Below, piece after piece: positions 1 to 7,000 of a DNA stretch of 64,000 nucleotides. Position 1 is the first letter of the stretch. Every line of letters begins with the position of its first letter. Both the position numbers and the translations under genes were made by a program. The stretch covers positions 248,001-312,000 of the forward strand of contig JAGKWU010000002.1 of NCBI GenBank assembly GCA_021151695.1, given 5' to 3'. The notes below the pieces were generated by a model that saw only the letters and a program-made list of their open reading frames with translations, had not been told where the DNA came from and ran no database searches. The stretch is from Cellvibrionaceae bacterium (GTDB taxonomy: Bacteria; Pseudomonadota; Gammaproteobacteria; Pseudomonadales; Cellvibrionaceae).

Positions 1-2
1 TG

Positions 3-86
3 CCGCCGATTGCAACTCATGTGGTGGATGAACAGGCAGTGCAAGTGGTGGGAGATTGGATTGCGGGGTTGGGCGGGTGTGAGTAG
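3..86 (+). CDS. C-terminal end of a gene cut by the left window edge (possibly a cytochrome-type secreted protein)
   Basis: Frame 3 is open from the window edge to a TAG at 84-86 and encodes 27 residues beginning PPIATHVVDEQAV and ending DWIAGLGGCE. The pattern 'PP-[IL]-x-[TS]-x-VVDE-x-A/G-V-x-x-x-x-x-WI-x-x-L' resembles the extreme C-terminus of secreted PQQ/heme-type dehydrogenases and diheme-cytochrome-like proteins. That family assignment is from memory of the pattern and is tentative. It converges on bfr, with a strong inverted repeat between them. The rest of the protein lies outside the window. Confidence 0.5.
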   Translation, partial: PPIATHVVDEQAVQVVGDWIAGLGGCE

Positions 87-111
87 GGCTTGGAATCTTG
101 GAGCAATCAAT

Positions 112-137
112 CCCCTCGCCCCCCAAGGGGCGAGGGG
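112..137. terminator. GC-rich inverted repeat between convergent genes
   Basis: Perfect 11-bp arms (CCCCTCGCCCC at 112-122 and its complement at 127-137) flank a CCAA loop. It lies between the stop of the left-edge gene and the 3' end of bfr. There is no clear T-tract on either strand, so it may be a bidirectional terminator of the stem-only kind or a dispersed REP-like element. Confidence 0.5.
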
Positions 138-154
138 AGACCACGAAGGGAAGC

Positions 155-631
155 TTACTCGTCACCAGCCATCTTGGACTGCAAGTAATTCTGAATCCCC
201 ACTTTGTCGATCAAACTCAATTGGGTTTCCAACCAATCGATATGCTCTTCTTCTGATTCCAGGATGTACTTGAATAAATCACGGCTCACGAAATCTTGTA
301 CCGATTCACACAGGATAATGCCGGCCCGCAGATCGGGCAGGGCGTTGTACTCCAGCTTCAAATCCGATTTCAGCATTTCTTCCGTATTTTCACCGATATA
401 CAGCTTGCCGAGGTCTTGCAGGTTGGGGAGTCCTTCGAGGAAAAGGATGCGCTCGATCAGCTTGTCAGCGTGCTTCATCTCGTCGATAGATTCATGGTAC
501 TCGTGGTCGGCCAGCTCTTTCAGGCCCCAGTCTTTGTACATGCGTGCATGGAGGAAGTATTGGTTGATGGCAACCAATTCGTTGCCGAGGACTTTGTTGA
601 GGGCTGCAATTACTTGTGGATCGCCTTTCAT
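155..631 (-). CDS. bfr: Bacterioferritin
   Basis: 158-residue heme-binding ferritin that oxidises Fe(II) at a di-iron site and stores ferric mineral in a 24-subunit cytoplasmic shell. Ferroxidase ligands line up with the E. coli protein: E18, E51, H54, E94, E127 and H130. M52, the heme axial ligand, is present in the motif IDEMKHAD. The length is normal for Bfr. The start has a purine-rich sequence (AAGGAGATAG) just upstream. bfd lies 170 bp upstream on the same strand, the usual storage/mobilisation pairing in which Bfd reduces the heme to release iron. Having M52 marks this as the heme-binding type of subunit. Confidence 0.97.
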   Translation of the reverse strand: MKGDPQVIAALNKVLGNELVAINQYFLHARMYKDWGLKELADHEYHESIDEMKHADKLIERILFLEGLPNLQDLGKLYIGENTEEMLKSDLKLEYNALPDLRAGIILCESVQDFVSRDLFKYILESEEEHIDWLETQLSLIDKVGIQNYLQSKMAGDE

Positions 632-802
632 GACTATCTCCTTAAACCCTTGGGTTCAAATGATGGGAAAGCCGAAAGTCTCGCTCCGTAGCTGTGTGGT
701 GTCAAGCTAAGTCTTTGATGTATAAAGAGAAATAAACGCGTTGGTTAATTTCTCTCATTTGCGGATGAATGCCGATTAGGCTGGTGCCGGCAATAACAAT
801 GC

Positions 803-1027
803 TTAGGCGAGTGCATAAAACTGAGGAAAACCGTTGATCAGCGGGATTTGCGGGGCTGGCATCTGGGCCTTGTGCTCCATCAGGATTTCTTTGGTGGCTA
901 TACCGCATTTTCCGCATTGGCTAGCGACGCCCAACGCCTTGCGCAGCTGGCTCATGGAGTGAGCGCCATCTTCAATAGCGGCTTTGATTTGACGATCAGT
1001 AATGCCTTTGCACAAACAAACGTACAT
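803..1027 (-). CDS. bfd: Bacterioferritin-associated ferredoxin
   Basis: 74-residue [2Fe-2S] protein that docks on bacterioferritin and delivers electrons for iron release. The cluster ligands are C4, C6, C38 and C41, giving the C-x-C-x31-C-x2-C spacing typical of Bfd. I chose ATG 1027 (protein begins MYVCLCKG) over an in-frame ATG 12 codons upstream because it matches the usual Bfd N-terminus and follows a purine-rich GAGGAT ribosome binding site. After the Fe-S domain there is a tail of about 25 residues (AQMPAPQIPLINGF...) which looks unconserved. A Fur-like site lies about 45 bp upstream, which fits the iron-starvation induction known for bfd. Confidence 0.95.
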   Translation of the reverse strand: MYVCLCKGITDRQIKAAIEDGAHSMSQLRKALGVASQCGKCGIATKEILMEHKAQMPAPQIPLINGFPQFYALA

Positions 1028-1071
1028 AAAATCCTCAGGAGAAACTGCTTGCACTTTGATCAAATTTTAGT

Positions 1072-1090
1072 GCGAATGAGAATTCATGTC
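1072..1090. promoter_or_regulatory. Possible Fur box upstream of bfd
   Basis: The 19 bases beginning GCGAATGAGAATT match the classical Fur consensus (GATAATGATAATCATTATC) at about 12 of 19 positions by eye, including the core AATGA-AAT. It sits about 45 bp upstream of the bfd start, a position suited to repression. The match is partial. Confidence 0.4.
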
Positions 1091-1091
1091 A

Positions 1092-1119
1092 ACAATAGAT
1101 AGGAATTCTTATTATTTGT
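1092..1119. promoter_or_regulatory. Imperfect palindrome in the bfd / peroxiredoxin divergent region
   Basis: A 28-bp imperfect palindrome is centred on GAATTC (1103-1108), with ACAA/TTGT at the outer ends; 10 of 14 half-site positions are symmetric. A second GAATTC lies at 1080-1085. It could be an operator for either divergent gene. The rest of the 318-bp gap (1028-1345) is AT-rich and shows no open reading frame I would support. Confidence 0.3.
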
Positions 1120-1345
1120 GATTTCTTATAACCGAAGGTTTATATGCCAACAATGAGCTTTTCAGGCTTATAGCCAAAGTTAAAGAATCATCATATAAAA
1201 AATTAATAGGACACTTAAAAATGGCTGTGTAAGATAGCCCTGTACTATCAACTTGCCCCTGTTTATGAATTTTAGAGATTTGTGCGCAGGGTTTTATTTC
1301 GAACTACCAAACTTTCCTTAAACATCACCCTATAGGAGATTTCAC

Positions 1346-1948
1346 ATGGGCGTATTAGTAGGTAAAAAAGCACCAGGTTTCACCGCTGCAGCGGTACTGG
1401 GCAACGGCGAAATCGTTGAAGACTTCAGCTTTGAAGCTGCCACCAAAGGCAAAAAAGCCGTCGTTTTCTTCTACCCACTGGACTTCACCTTCGTGTGCCC
1501 ATCAGAGCTGCTGGCTTTTGATCACCGCGTAGAAGAGTTCAAAAAGCGCAATGTAGAAGTGATCGGTGTTTCTATCGACTCTCACTTCACCCACAACGCA
1601 TGGCGTAACACCCCAATCGACCAAGGCGGTATCGGCCAGGTTAAATACACGCTGGTAGCTGATATCAACCACGCGATTGCCAAGGCTTACGACGTAGAAT
1701 CTGAAGGTGGCGTGGCTTTTCGCGGTACTTTCGTGATCGACGAAGACGGCGTTGTTCGTTCACAAATCGTTAACGACCTGCCTATCGGCCGTAACATTGA
1801 CGACACCATCCGCACCGTTGACGCCCTGATTTTCCACCAACAACACGGCGAAGTTTGCCCAGCTGGTTGGAAAGAAGGTGACGCTGGTATGGACGCATCA
1901 CCAGCTGGTGTTGCCAAGTACCTGGCTGAGCACGCTGACAAACTGTAA
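1346..1948 (+). CDS. 2-Cys peroxiredoxin (AhpC/TSA family)
   Basis: 200-residue typical 2-Cys peroxiredoxin that reduces hydrogen peroxide and organic hydroperoxides in the cytoplasm. The peroxidatic cysteine C51 sits in DFTFVCPSE and the resolving cysteine C171 in GEVCPAGW, so the catalytic pair is complete. It resembles the Prx1-type AhpC partnered with thioredoxin or AhpD as much as enteric AhpC; no ahpF or ahpD is adjacent. The start has a TAGGAGAT ribosome binding site. It is a single-gene unit with its own terminator. Next to bfr/bfd it forms an iron and peroxide defence neighbourhood. Confidence 0.95.
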   Translation: MGVLVGKKAPGFTAAAVLGNGEIVEDFSFEAATKGKKAVVFFYPLDFTFVCPSELLAFDHRVEEFKKRNVEVIGVSIDSHFTHNAWRNTPIDQGGIGQVKYTLVADINHAIAKAYDVESEGGVAFRGTFVIDEDGVVRSQIVNDLPIGRNIDDTIRTVDALIFHQQHGEVCPAGWKEGDAGMDASPAGVAKYLAEHADKL

Positions 1949-1970
1949 TTTGCAGCTATAGATGCAAATC

Positions 1971-2000
1971 GAAAAGCCCGGCAATTAGCCGGGTTTTTTT
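1971..2000 (+). terminator. Rho-independent terminator of the peroxiredoxin gene
   Basis: Stem CCCGGC (1977-1982) / GCCGGG (1988-1993) with AATTA loop, followed by seven T residues. It lies 30 bp after the peroxiredoxin stop. Confidence 0.9.
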
Positions 2001-2057
2001 ATGTGTGGTAAATTGCCGCGAAATTTTTTCAGGCATCTCTTCAAGACCTTATCGCCC

Positions 2058-2753
2058 ATGACAGATTCTCGCAAAGCTATCGACCTCCATCCCAGCTGGC
2101 TCGCTTACCTGGAGCCGGAATTTGACCAGCCTTATATGAAGCACCTTAAGCAGTTTCTGCTCGCCGAGAAAAAAGCCGGCAAGGTGATTTATCCCGAATC
2201 GAAAAATATCTTTAACGCTTTTAACAGTACGCCGCTGGATAAAGTGGAAGTAGTGATATTAGGGCAGGACCCTTACCACGGCCCGCACCAGGCCCATGGC
2301 TTGTGTTTCTCTGTGCAGCCAGGTGTGCAGACACCGCCGTCGCTGCAGAATATTTACAAAGAAATTAATCGCGATCTCGGCTATCCCATTCCCAATAACG
2401 GTTATTTGCAGAGCTGGGCTAATCAAGGTGTGTTTTTGCTCAACGCGACTTTAACCGTGGAGCAGGCTCGCGCTGGAGCCCATCAGGGGCAGGGGTGGGA
2501 ACAGTTTACGGATCGCGCCATTCAGCTGATCAACGAAGTGCGCCAGGGCGTAGTGTTTATGCTCTGGGGAAGTTACGCGCAAAAGAAGGGGCAGTTTATC
2601 GATGGCCGCAAGCATTTGATTTTGCGGGCGCCGCACCCATCACCTTTGTCGGCACATCGCGGGTTTATCGGCTGCGGACATTTTTCGCAGGCGAATAATT
2701 ATCTGCAACAAAATGGACAGAAGCCGATTGACTGGCGACTGCCCAATCTTTAG
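2058..2753 (+). CDS. ung: Uracil-DNA glycosylase
   Basis: 231-residue family 1 uracil-DNA glycosylase that starts base-excision repair by cleaving uracil from DNA. The water-activating loop GQDPYHG is at residues 69-75 (catalytic D71), and the DNA-intercalating HPSPLSAHRGF loop is near the C-terminus. I chose ATG 2058 (MTDSRKAIDLHPSW), giving the normal length. An upstream in-frame ATG at 2001 would add 19 unconserved residues and overlap the terminator. No strong ribosome binding site precedes 2058. The gene converges on the HDOD protein with only 16 bp between stops. Confidence 0.96.
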   Translation: MTDSRKAIDLHPSWLAYLEPEFDQPYMKHLKQFLLAEKKAGKVIYPESKNIFNAFNSTPLDKVEVVILGQDPYHGPHQAHGLCFSVQPGVQTPPSLQNIYKEINRDLGYPIPNNGYLQSWANQGVFLLNATLTVEQARAGAHQGQGWEQFTDRAIQLINEVRQGVVFMLWGSYAQKKGQFIDGRKHLILRAPHPSPLSAHRGFIGCGHFSQANNYLQQNGQKPIDWRLPNL

Positions 2754-2769
2754 GTCGCGACAGCCGCTC

Positions 2770-3606
2770 TTATAGCAAGAGCGACATGGCCGCTTCCATA
2801 TCGGCGGAGAGATCTTCGGATTCGGCCACCATAATTTCTGGGTCCAAACCCAGACGCTCAAAAGCGGCCACCTGGCGACAATCCAGCTGACCCAGTGGAG
2901 AGTTGGTGCCGGCATAACTTTGCAATACGGCCACAGTAACCACATCGGCGTAATCTGCTTTGGGAATCTTGCGTTGGAAATCCAGATGCTGCGATGGAAT
3001 GTGGGCCAATTCTTCCGGAAAGCCCCAGGTGCGCAAAATGATGTCGCCGATGGAGGGATGAAGCTCGTCAATGACGCGATCGAGTGTCAAGCTGTCACTC
3101 AAAAGCGCGGGATGCTCTTCTGCGTAAGTCAAAATTGGCAATACACCGATTTTATGTACCAGGCCGGCCAGTGTTGCCTGGTCGGGGCGCAGACGAGTGT
3201 AGTGCTTACAGAGCACATGACTGATGCCGGCAATCTCGCTGGAACGACTCCAGACTTCGCGCATGCGCATATCCACCATGTCAGAGGTAGCCTGGAACAT
3301 CTGCTCCATGGCAAGGCCGGTAGCTATGTTGCAGGTATAGGAAATACCCAGGCGCATCAGCGCGGTCTTCAAATCTTCAATAGCGCGCGAGGCGCGTAGC
3401 AGCGGGCTGTTGGCGACGCGGATGATGCGGGCGCTGAGCGCTGCATCCCCGCCTATCACGCCTACCAGCTTGTCTATATCAGCATTGGGATCATCGGCAA
3501 CCTCGCGCACCCTGAGCGCCACTTCGGGCAGGGTGGGGAGTACAAGCTGGTCGTTTTTGATGGCGGTGAGAATATCCTGGCGAACACGCTCGACAATTTG
3601 GCTCAT
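2770..3606 (-). CDS. HDOD-domain signalling protein
   Basis: 278-residue protein consisting almost entirely of an HDOD domain (about residues 20-215), a catalytically degenerate relative of HD phosphohydrolases. The N-terminal 'LPTLPEVALRVREVADDPNAD' pattern (read from residue 23), 'DAALSARIIRVANSPLL' and 'GLVHKIGVLPIL' are typical. The canonical HD metal pair is absent, as usual for HDOD. Such proteins act as adaptors in c-di-GMP, motility and stress signalling. The partner here is unknown. The gene stands alone between convergent ung and ygfZ. Confidence 0.85.
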   Translation of the reverse strand: MSQIVERVRQDILTAIKNDQLVLPTLPEVALRVREVADDPNADIDKLVGVIGGDAALSARIIRVANSPLLRASRAIEDLKTALMRLGISYTCNIATGLAMEQMFQATSDMVDMRMREVWSRSSEIAGISHVLCKHYTRLRPDQATLAGLVHKIGVLPILTYAEEHPALLSDSLTLDRVIDELHPSIGDIILRTWGFPEELAHIPSQHLDFQRKIPKADYADVVTVAVLQSYAGTNSPLGQLDCRQVAAFERLGLDPEIMVAESEDLSADMEAAMSLLL

Positions 3607-3655
3607 GGGCTACCTTTCCGTTCTTTTTGGTTTTATCGCACGACTGAGCCTGTGC

Positions 3656-4597
3656 TCAGTCAGAATCATTTGGAGTAGGTATAGCATACGGAAGGCTAAG
3701 CAGACTGAGTTTTTGCGCCTGTCCAGCAAGATAAAGATCGGCGCGTTCATCATCCACAACACTCGCCAGTAATTCCCCTTCGCCAGCACTATTAATTGCT
3801 GACAGGACTACTTCGCCAACATTCTTGCCCTGCGCGTTGTGGATCTCGCTACCGGGAGCGGGTTGTTCGCCGTTAAATCCAAATCGGTACATGTGGCGCT
3901 TGAGAGTGCCGCGGTAATGCAGGCGCGCAACTATCTCCTGGCCGGTGTAGCAGCCTTTGCGGAAGTTGATGCCGTTGACCAGCTGGAAATTGATCGCTTG
4001 CGGTGTAAATGTCTCGTAGGTTTCAGGGGTGATGTCGCCGAGACCAGCCTGAATGTTCAGCAACGTCCAAAGATTATGGTCTGCTTCTGTAGCTTGGGCG
4101 GCGAGGCCGGCCAGCTCTGCGTCAGGCAGCCAGCACTCAAAGCGCAGATGATCCTGACGGATGATAAATCCCGAACCGGCGGCCAACCAGCTGCCATTGT
4201 CCTCGGGAATTGAGCCATAGGTCGCACGCAATATGGTTTCCGCTTGTGGGCCGGCAAGGCCGACACAGCGCAGATCATTGCTGGCATCTGACAGTTTGGC
4301 TTTGGAGAAAACGATATATTTACCAAGGCTGGCCAATCCATTGGTAACCAGACTTTTGTGCACGCGCAGCAGGATTTCTTCTGCATTGGGTTGCACTGCT
4401 TTAAAGCACAGGAGCATGCGACCTTTGATATTGCATTGGGCGCCTGGCAAGGTTTTATCGCTAGCCAGCTCGCGCACATCACAGGTCACCTGGCCCTGCA
4501 AAAACTTACTTGAATCCGGCCCCTTAATGGCAATCAGGCCGTAATCGAGCGGCATGAAATAGGTGGTTTGGGGGTCGTAGGAAGTCTGGCTGGACAT
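3656..4597 (-). CDS. ygfZ: Folate-binding protein YgfZ (GcvT-like, Fe-S cluster maintenance)
   Basis: 313 residues, homologous to the aminomethyltransferase GcvT. YgfZ binds tetrahydrofolate and supports maturation of Fe-S enzymes such as MiaB. The family signature K-G-C-Y-T-G-Q-E is intact (NFRKGCYTGQEIVARLHYRG), including the essential cysteine. I chose ATG 4597 (MSSQTSYDPQTTYF); the reading frame stays open another 56 codons upstream, but that part is unconserved and overlaps the divergent promoter region. In E. coli ygfZ is divergent from sdhE-ygfX; here a diguanylate cyclase gene is inserted between the two, so the old neighbourhood is partly kept. Confidence 0.93.
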   Translation of the reverse strand: MSSQTSYDPQTTYFMPLDYGLIAIKGPDSSKFLQGQVTCDVRELASDKTLPGAQCNIKGRMLLCFKAVQPNAEEILLRVHKSLVTNGLASLGKYIVFSKAKLSDASNDLRCVGLAGPQAETILRATYGSIPEDNGSWLAAGSGFIIRQDHLRFECWLPDAELAGLAAQATEADHNLWTLLNIQAGLGDITPETYETFTPQAINFQLVNGINFRKGCYTGQEIVARLHYRGTLKRHMYRFGFNGEQPAPGSEIHNAQGKNVGEVVLSAINSAGEGELLASVVDDERADLYLAGQAQKLSLLSLPYAIPTPNDSD

Positions 4598-4678
4598 GAT
4601 TGACACTCGCATTTGATACATAGTTGCCCGGATATGGGGGCGCTCTGACGCCGCGCAAGTGTACTCCGCTGCGAAAAT

Positions 4679-6094
4679 ATGCGCTGGGGATTCGTGAAAA
4701 GCCAGCCAAAGTGGACTATAAAGAGGCTGATAATTAGAGCCGTTTTTAGTCCAACCATCGGGCATTCATCTGTGACAACTCACTATCACTATTACAGCAA
4801 CATCCGGAGCAGCTTTTGGTACAAGCTGGTGCTCTGCTGTTTAATTACCCTGGTGGTTATGTACAGCCACAGGTTTCTGCCGACTAAAACTTTGGACATA
4901 GTGCCGGGTAAAGATGTCAGGGCTTATCTTTTTGGTGATACCAATTCAGCTGGCGTTAGTATGGCCTCCTGGATTGATGAGCCGGGGTTGTCCTGGCAAT
5001 GTGATATCCAAAACGACGGTAAAAACCACAGCTGCGGATTTAGTATCAGCCTTGATAGCCATGATCCCAAAGGGATTGATTTATCAAAATACGATAGCGT
5101 CAATATAGAGTTGGACTACGACGGCGGCGACAAACGCCTGCGCTTTTTTTCCCGCACCTATGTTGAGGGCTTCTCCAATCTGCAGAAAGATAGTGGTTCT
5201 GCCAAGTACCAGAACGTCCTCATCCCATCGACCTTTTTACGCAAGCCACTCAGTATCCAGATGAGCGAATTCTTTGTGGCCGAATGGTGGATTAGTGAAT
5301 ACCAGGTGCCGCGTGAATATATGCTGCCGGATTTTCACAATGCGCTGACCTTCGGTGTTGATTTAAGTTATCCCTCCGCGCCAGGTGTGCATAAATTCAA
5401 ATTAAAGAAAGTGCAATTCGTTGGCTTGTGGGTATCAGCTGAGCGCTGGTATCTAGGGATATTGGTGTTTTGGATTCTGTTAATGATATGTGCAGGCGCC
5501 TATAACCTTTGGTTGCTTAAGCTGCAGAGTCGCGCCGAGCGCCAGCGGTTGGAAGCACTTATCAGCAAAAACACGGTGTTGGAAAGTGAGACTAACCGCT
5601 ATCGCCAATTGTCTATGCTCGACCAGCTCACTGGCGTGCTCAACCGCCATGGGCTTTCTGAATATATCCAGGATATCTTTCCCGACGATCAGCCCCATGA
5701 GGTTGCTCTCATCATTGTCGACGTGGATTTCTTCAAGAAAATTAATGACGCCTACGGCCATGATGGGGGAGATAGCGTATTGCAAACCGTAGCTAAAGCC
5801 ATTCGCGAAAATGTTCGCGGCAGGGATATAGCAGCACGCTGGGGCGGTGAAGAGTTTGTGGTGATCCTGCCTGAAACTCGCCTGGAGGAGGCGCGTATCG
5901 CAGCTGAAAAACTGCGCAGCCTGGTAGCCGCTATCACCTTTGAGGGCATGCCGGATTTGCAAGTCACCATCAGCCTGGGAGTGGGTGCTATTAGCGGTAT
6001 TGAGCCTTTCCATATGCTGTTCCGACGGGTCGATGTGGCCTTGTATCAAGCCAAAGCCCAAGGCCGTAACCGGGTGGTGATTGCCCAGGATTAG
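4679..6094 (+). CDS. Membrane diguanylate cyclase with a periplasmic beta-sandwich-like sensor domain
   Basis: 471 residues. A membrane segment (about 46-66) is followed by a periplasmic domain (about 67-255), a second membrane segment (about 257-279), a short coiled coil and a GGDEF domain (about 310-471). The active site is GGEEF (about 389-393), preceded by RGRD exactly five residues before it, the RxxD inhibitory site for product feedback. It should make c-di-GMP. The periplasmic part has 'GIDLSKYDSVNIELDYDGG' and 'FKLKKVQFVGLW', resembling CBM11/CIA30-like jelly-roll domains, so a carbohydrate ligand is conceivable but unproven. The start is uncertain: ATG 4679 and in-frame GTG 4772 both lack good ribosome binding sites. 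Confidence 0.85.
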   Translation: MRWGFVKSQPKWTIKRLIIRAVFSPTIGHSSVTTHYHYYSNIRSSFWYKLVLCCLITLVVMYSHRFLPTKTLDIVPGKDVRAYLFGDTNSAGVSMASWIDEPGLSWQCDIQNDGKNHSCGFSISLDSHDPKGIDLSKYDSVNIELDYDGGDKRLRFFSRTYVEGFSNLQKDSGSAKYQNVLIPSTFLRKPLSIQMSEFFVAEWWISEYQVPREYMLPDFHNALTFGVDLSYPSAPGVHKFKLKKVQFVGLWVSAERWYLGILVFWILLMICAGAYNLWLLKLQSRAERQRLEALISKNTVLESETNRYRQLSMLDQLTGVLNRHGLSEYIQDIFPDDQPHEVALIIVDVDFFKKINDAYGHDGGDSVLQTVAKAIRENVRGRDIAARWGGEEFVVILPETRLEEARIAAEKLRSLVAAITFEGMPDLQVTISLGVGAISGIEPFHMLFRRVDVALYQAKAQGRNRVVIAQD

Positions 6095-6177
6095 CGAGTC
6101 TTAGGGCTTTTCCGGCTGTCGCAGCGACACAATTCGGGTACAATCGCGGCCTTTCGAAAGCCTCCCGGGTATTTGTT

Positions 6178-6432
6178 GTGGAAAGAAATCGTTTGTTTTG
6201 GGGCAGCCGCCGCGGCATGCTTGAGCTGGATCTGGTGTTGCTCCCGTTTTTAGAGAATGTGTATCCCAGCCTGGAGCAAGCGGATAAAGAGCGCTATTGG
6301 AAATTACTGGAGTGCGAAGACCAGGATATGTTTGCCTGGTTTTTGCGCCGTGAAGACCCGGATGACTTGGAGTTGAAAAGGATTGTCGACATCGTTAGAA
6401 GCAACACCGGCTTGCAGCCAGAATCCCGCTGA
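6178..6432 (+). CDS. sdhE: FAD assembly factor SdhE
   Basis: 84-residue helical protein (YgfY/CptB) that promotes covalent flavinylation of succinate dehydrogenase SdhA. The conserved R-R-G-M-L-E-L-D motif at residues 11-18 is intact, and the acidic 'LLECEDQDMFAWF' region follows. The start is GTG 6178, with no ATG at the expected N-terminus. It overlaps the next gene by about 50 bp, as sdhE and ygfX often do. nadB, encoding an SdhA-related flavoenzyme, lies just beyond on the opposite strand. Confidence 0.94.
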   Translation: MERNRLFWGSRRGMLELDLVLLPFLENVYPSLEQADKERYWKLLECEDQDMFAWFLRREDPDDLELKRIVDIVRSNTGLQPESR

Positions 6433-6904
6433 GAGCCGTACAGGGCAGGGCAACTCCGATCAGGTTAAAGAGTTGGCGCCTGTCCGTTTTGGCCAATCGC
6501 GCCGGCTCTGGCAAGCAGAGTTGGCTGTCTACGTGGGACTGCTATTTTTTGCCGGCGTCGCCACCGTCCCCTTTTTACTAACTGCCTGGTATTGGCCAAT
6601 CGCCTTGCTGGCCTTTGCGCTTTTTATTGGTTGGCATTGGAAGCGGTGCTGGCGCAGACGTCATTTCTCTTCTCGTATTCTCTACTGCATTCAAAACCGT
6701 TGGTATTTGCGCGATCAAGGTGGTGAGCAGGAGATTCATTTGTGCGATGAAATCCTGTTGTGGTCACAACTTATTGTGCTGCCGGTGCGCACGGCGTCGA
6801 GCATCAAAAAATATTTAGTGCTTACGCCCGATGCGATGGAAGCTGACGACTGGCGTCGGCTGCGGGTGTTTTTAAATATGGGGATAAACAAAACGGTGAG
6901 CTGA
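6383..6904 (+). CDS. ygfX: YgfX/CptA-like inner-membrane protein
   Basis: About 173 residues, with two adjacent hydrophobic helices (about 47-65 and 68-86) followed by a soluble C-terminal part containing 'RYWYLRDQGG'-type WYL sequence (here RWYLRDQGG). This matches the layout of YgfX, the membrane protein encoded after sdhE, reported in E. coli as a toxin-like regulator of cytoskeletal proteins. The assignment rests on context and topology. The start is uncertain: TTG 6383 is the first start in frame and gives a long poorly conserved N-terminus. Overlap with sdhE implies coupled expression. Confidence 0.75.
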   Translation: MSTSLEATPACSQNPAESRTGQGNSDQVKELAPVRFGQSRRLWQAELAVYVGLLFFAGVATVPFLLTAWYWPIALLAFALFIGWHWKRCWRRRHFSSRILYCIQNRWYLRDQGGEQEIHLCDEILLWSQLIVLPVRTASSIKKYLVLTPDAMEADDWRRLRVFLNMGINKTVS

Positions 6905-6940
6905 CGAGGATGTTGTTGGTGAAATCCTTGTCGCTACTCT

Positions 6941-7000
6941 TCTTTACTTCCCACTACATCTCTTTGCTTCCCATTACATCTCTTTACTTACCACCACATC
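6941..7000. repeat. Three tandem 20-bp repeats across the nadB stop codon
   Basis: Units at 6941-6960, 6961-6980 and 6981-7000 follow TCTTTACTTCCCACTACATC with 2-4 differences each. The third copy encodes the last residues of NadB (VVSKEM direction) and the others lie beyond its stop, so the repeat has grown outward from the gene end. Confidence 0.85.

Noticed and set aside
10..273. 87-codon plus-strand frame at the left edge
   Set aside because: It runs through the inverted repeat and antisense to bfr; the shorter frame ending at 86 has a plausible protein C-terminus instead.
1092..1119. Classical OxyR site
   Set aside because: The ATAG-N7-CTAT tetranucleotide pattern is not met; only a general palindrome can be supported.
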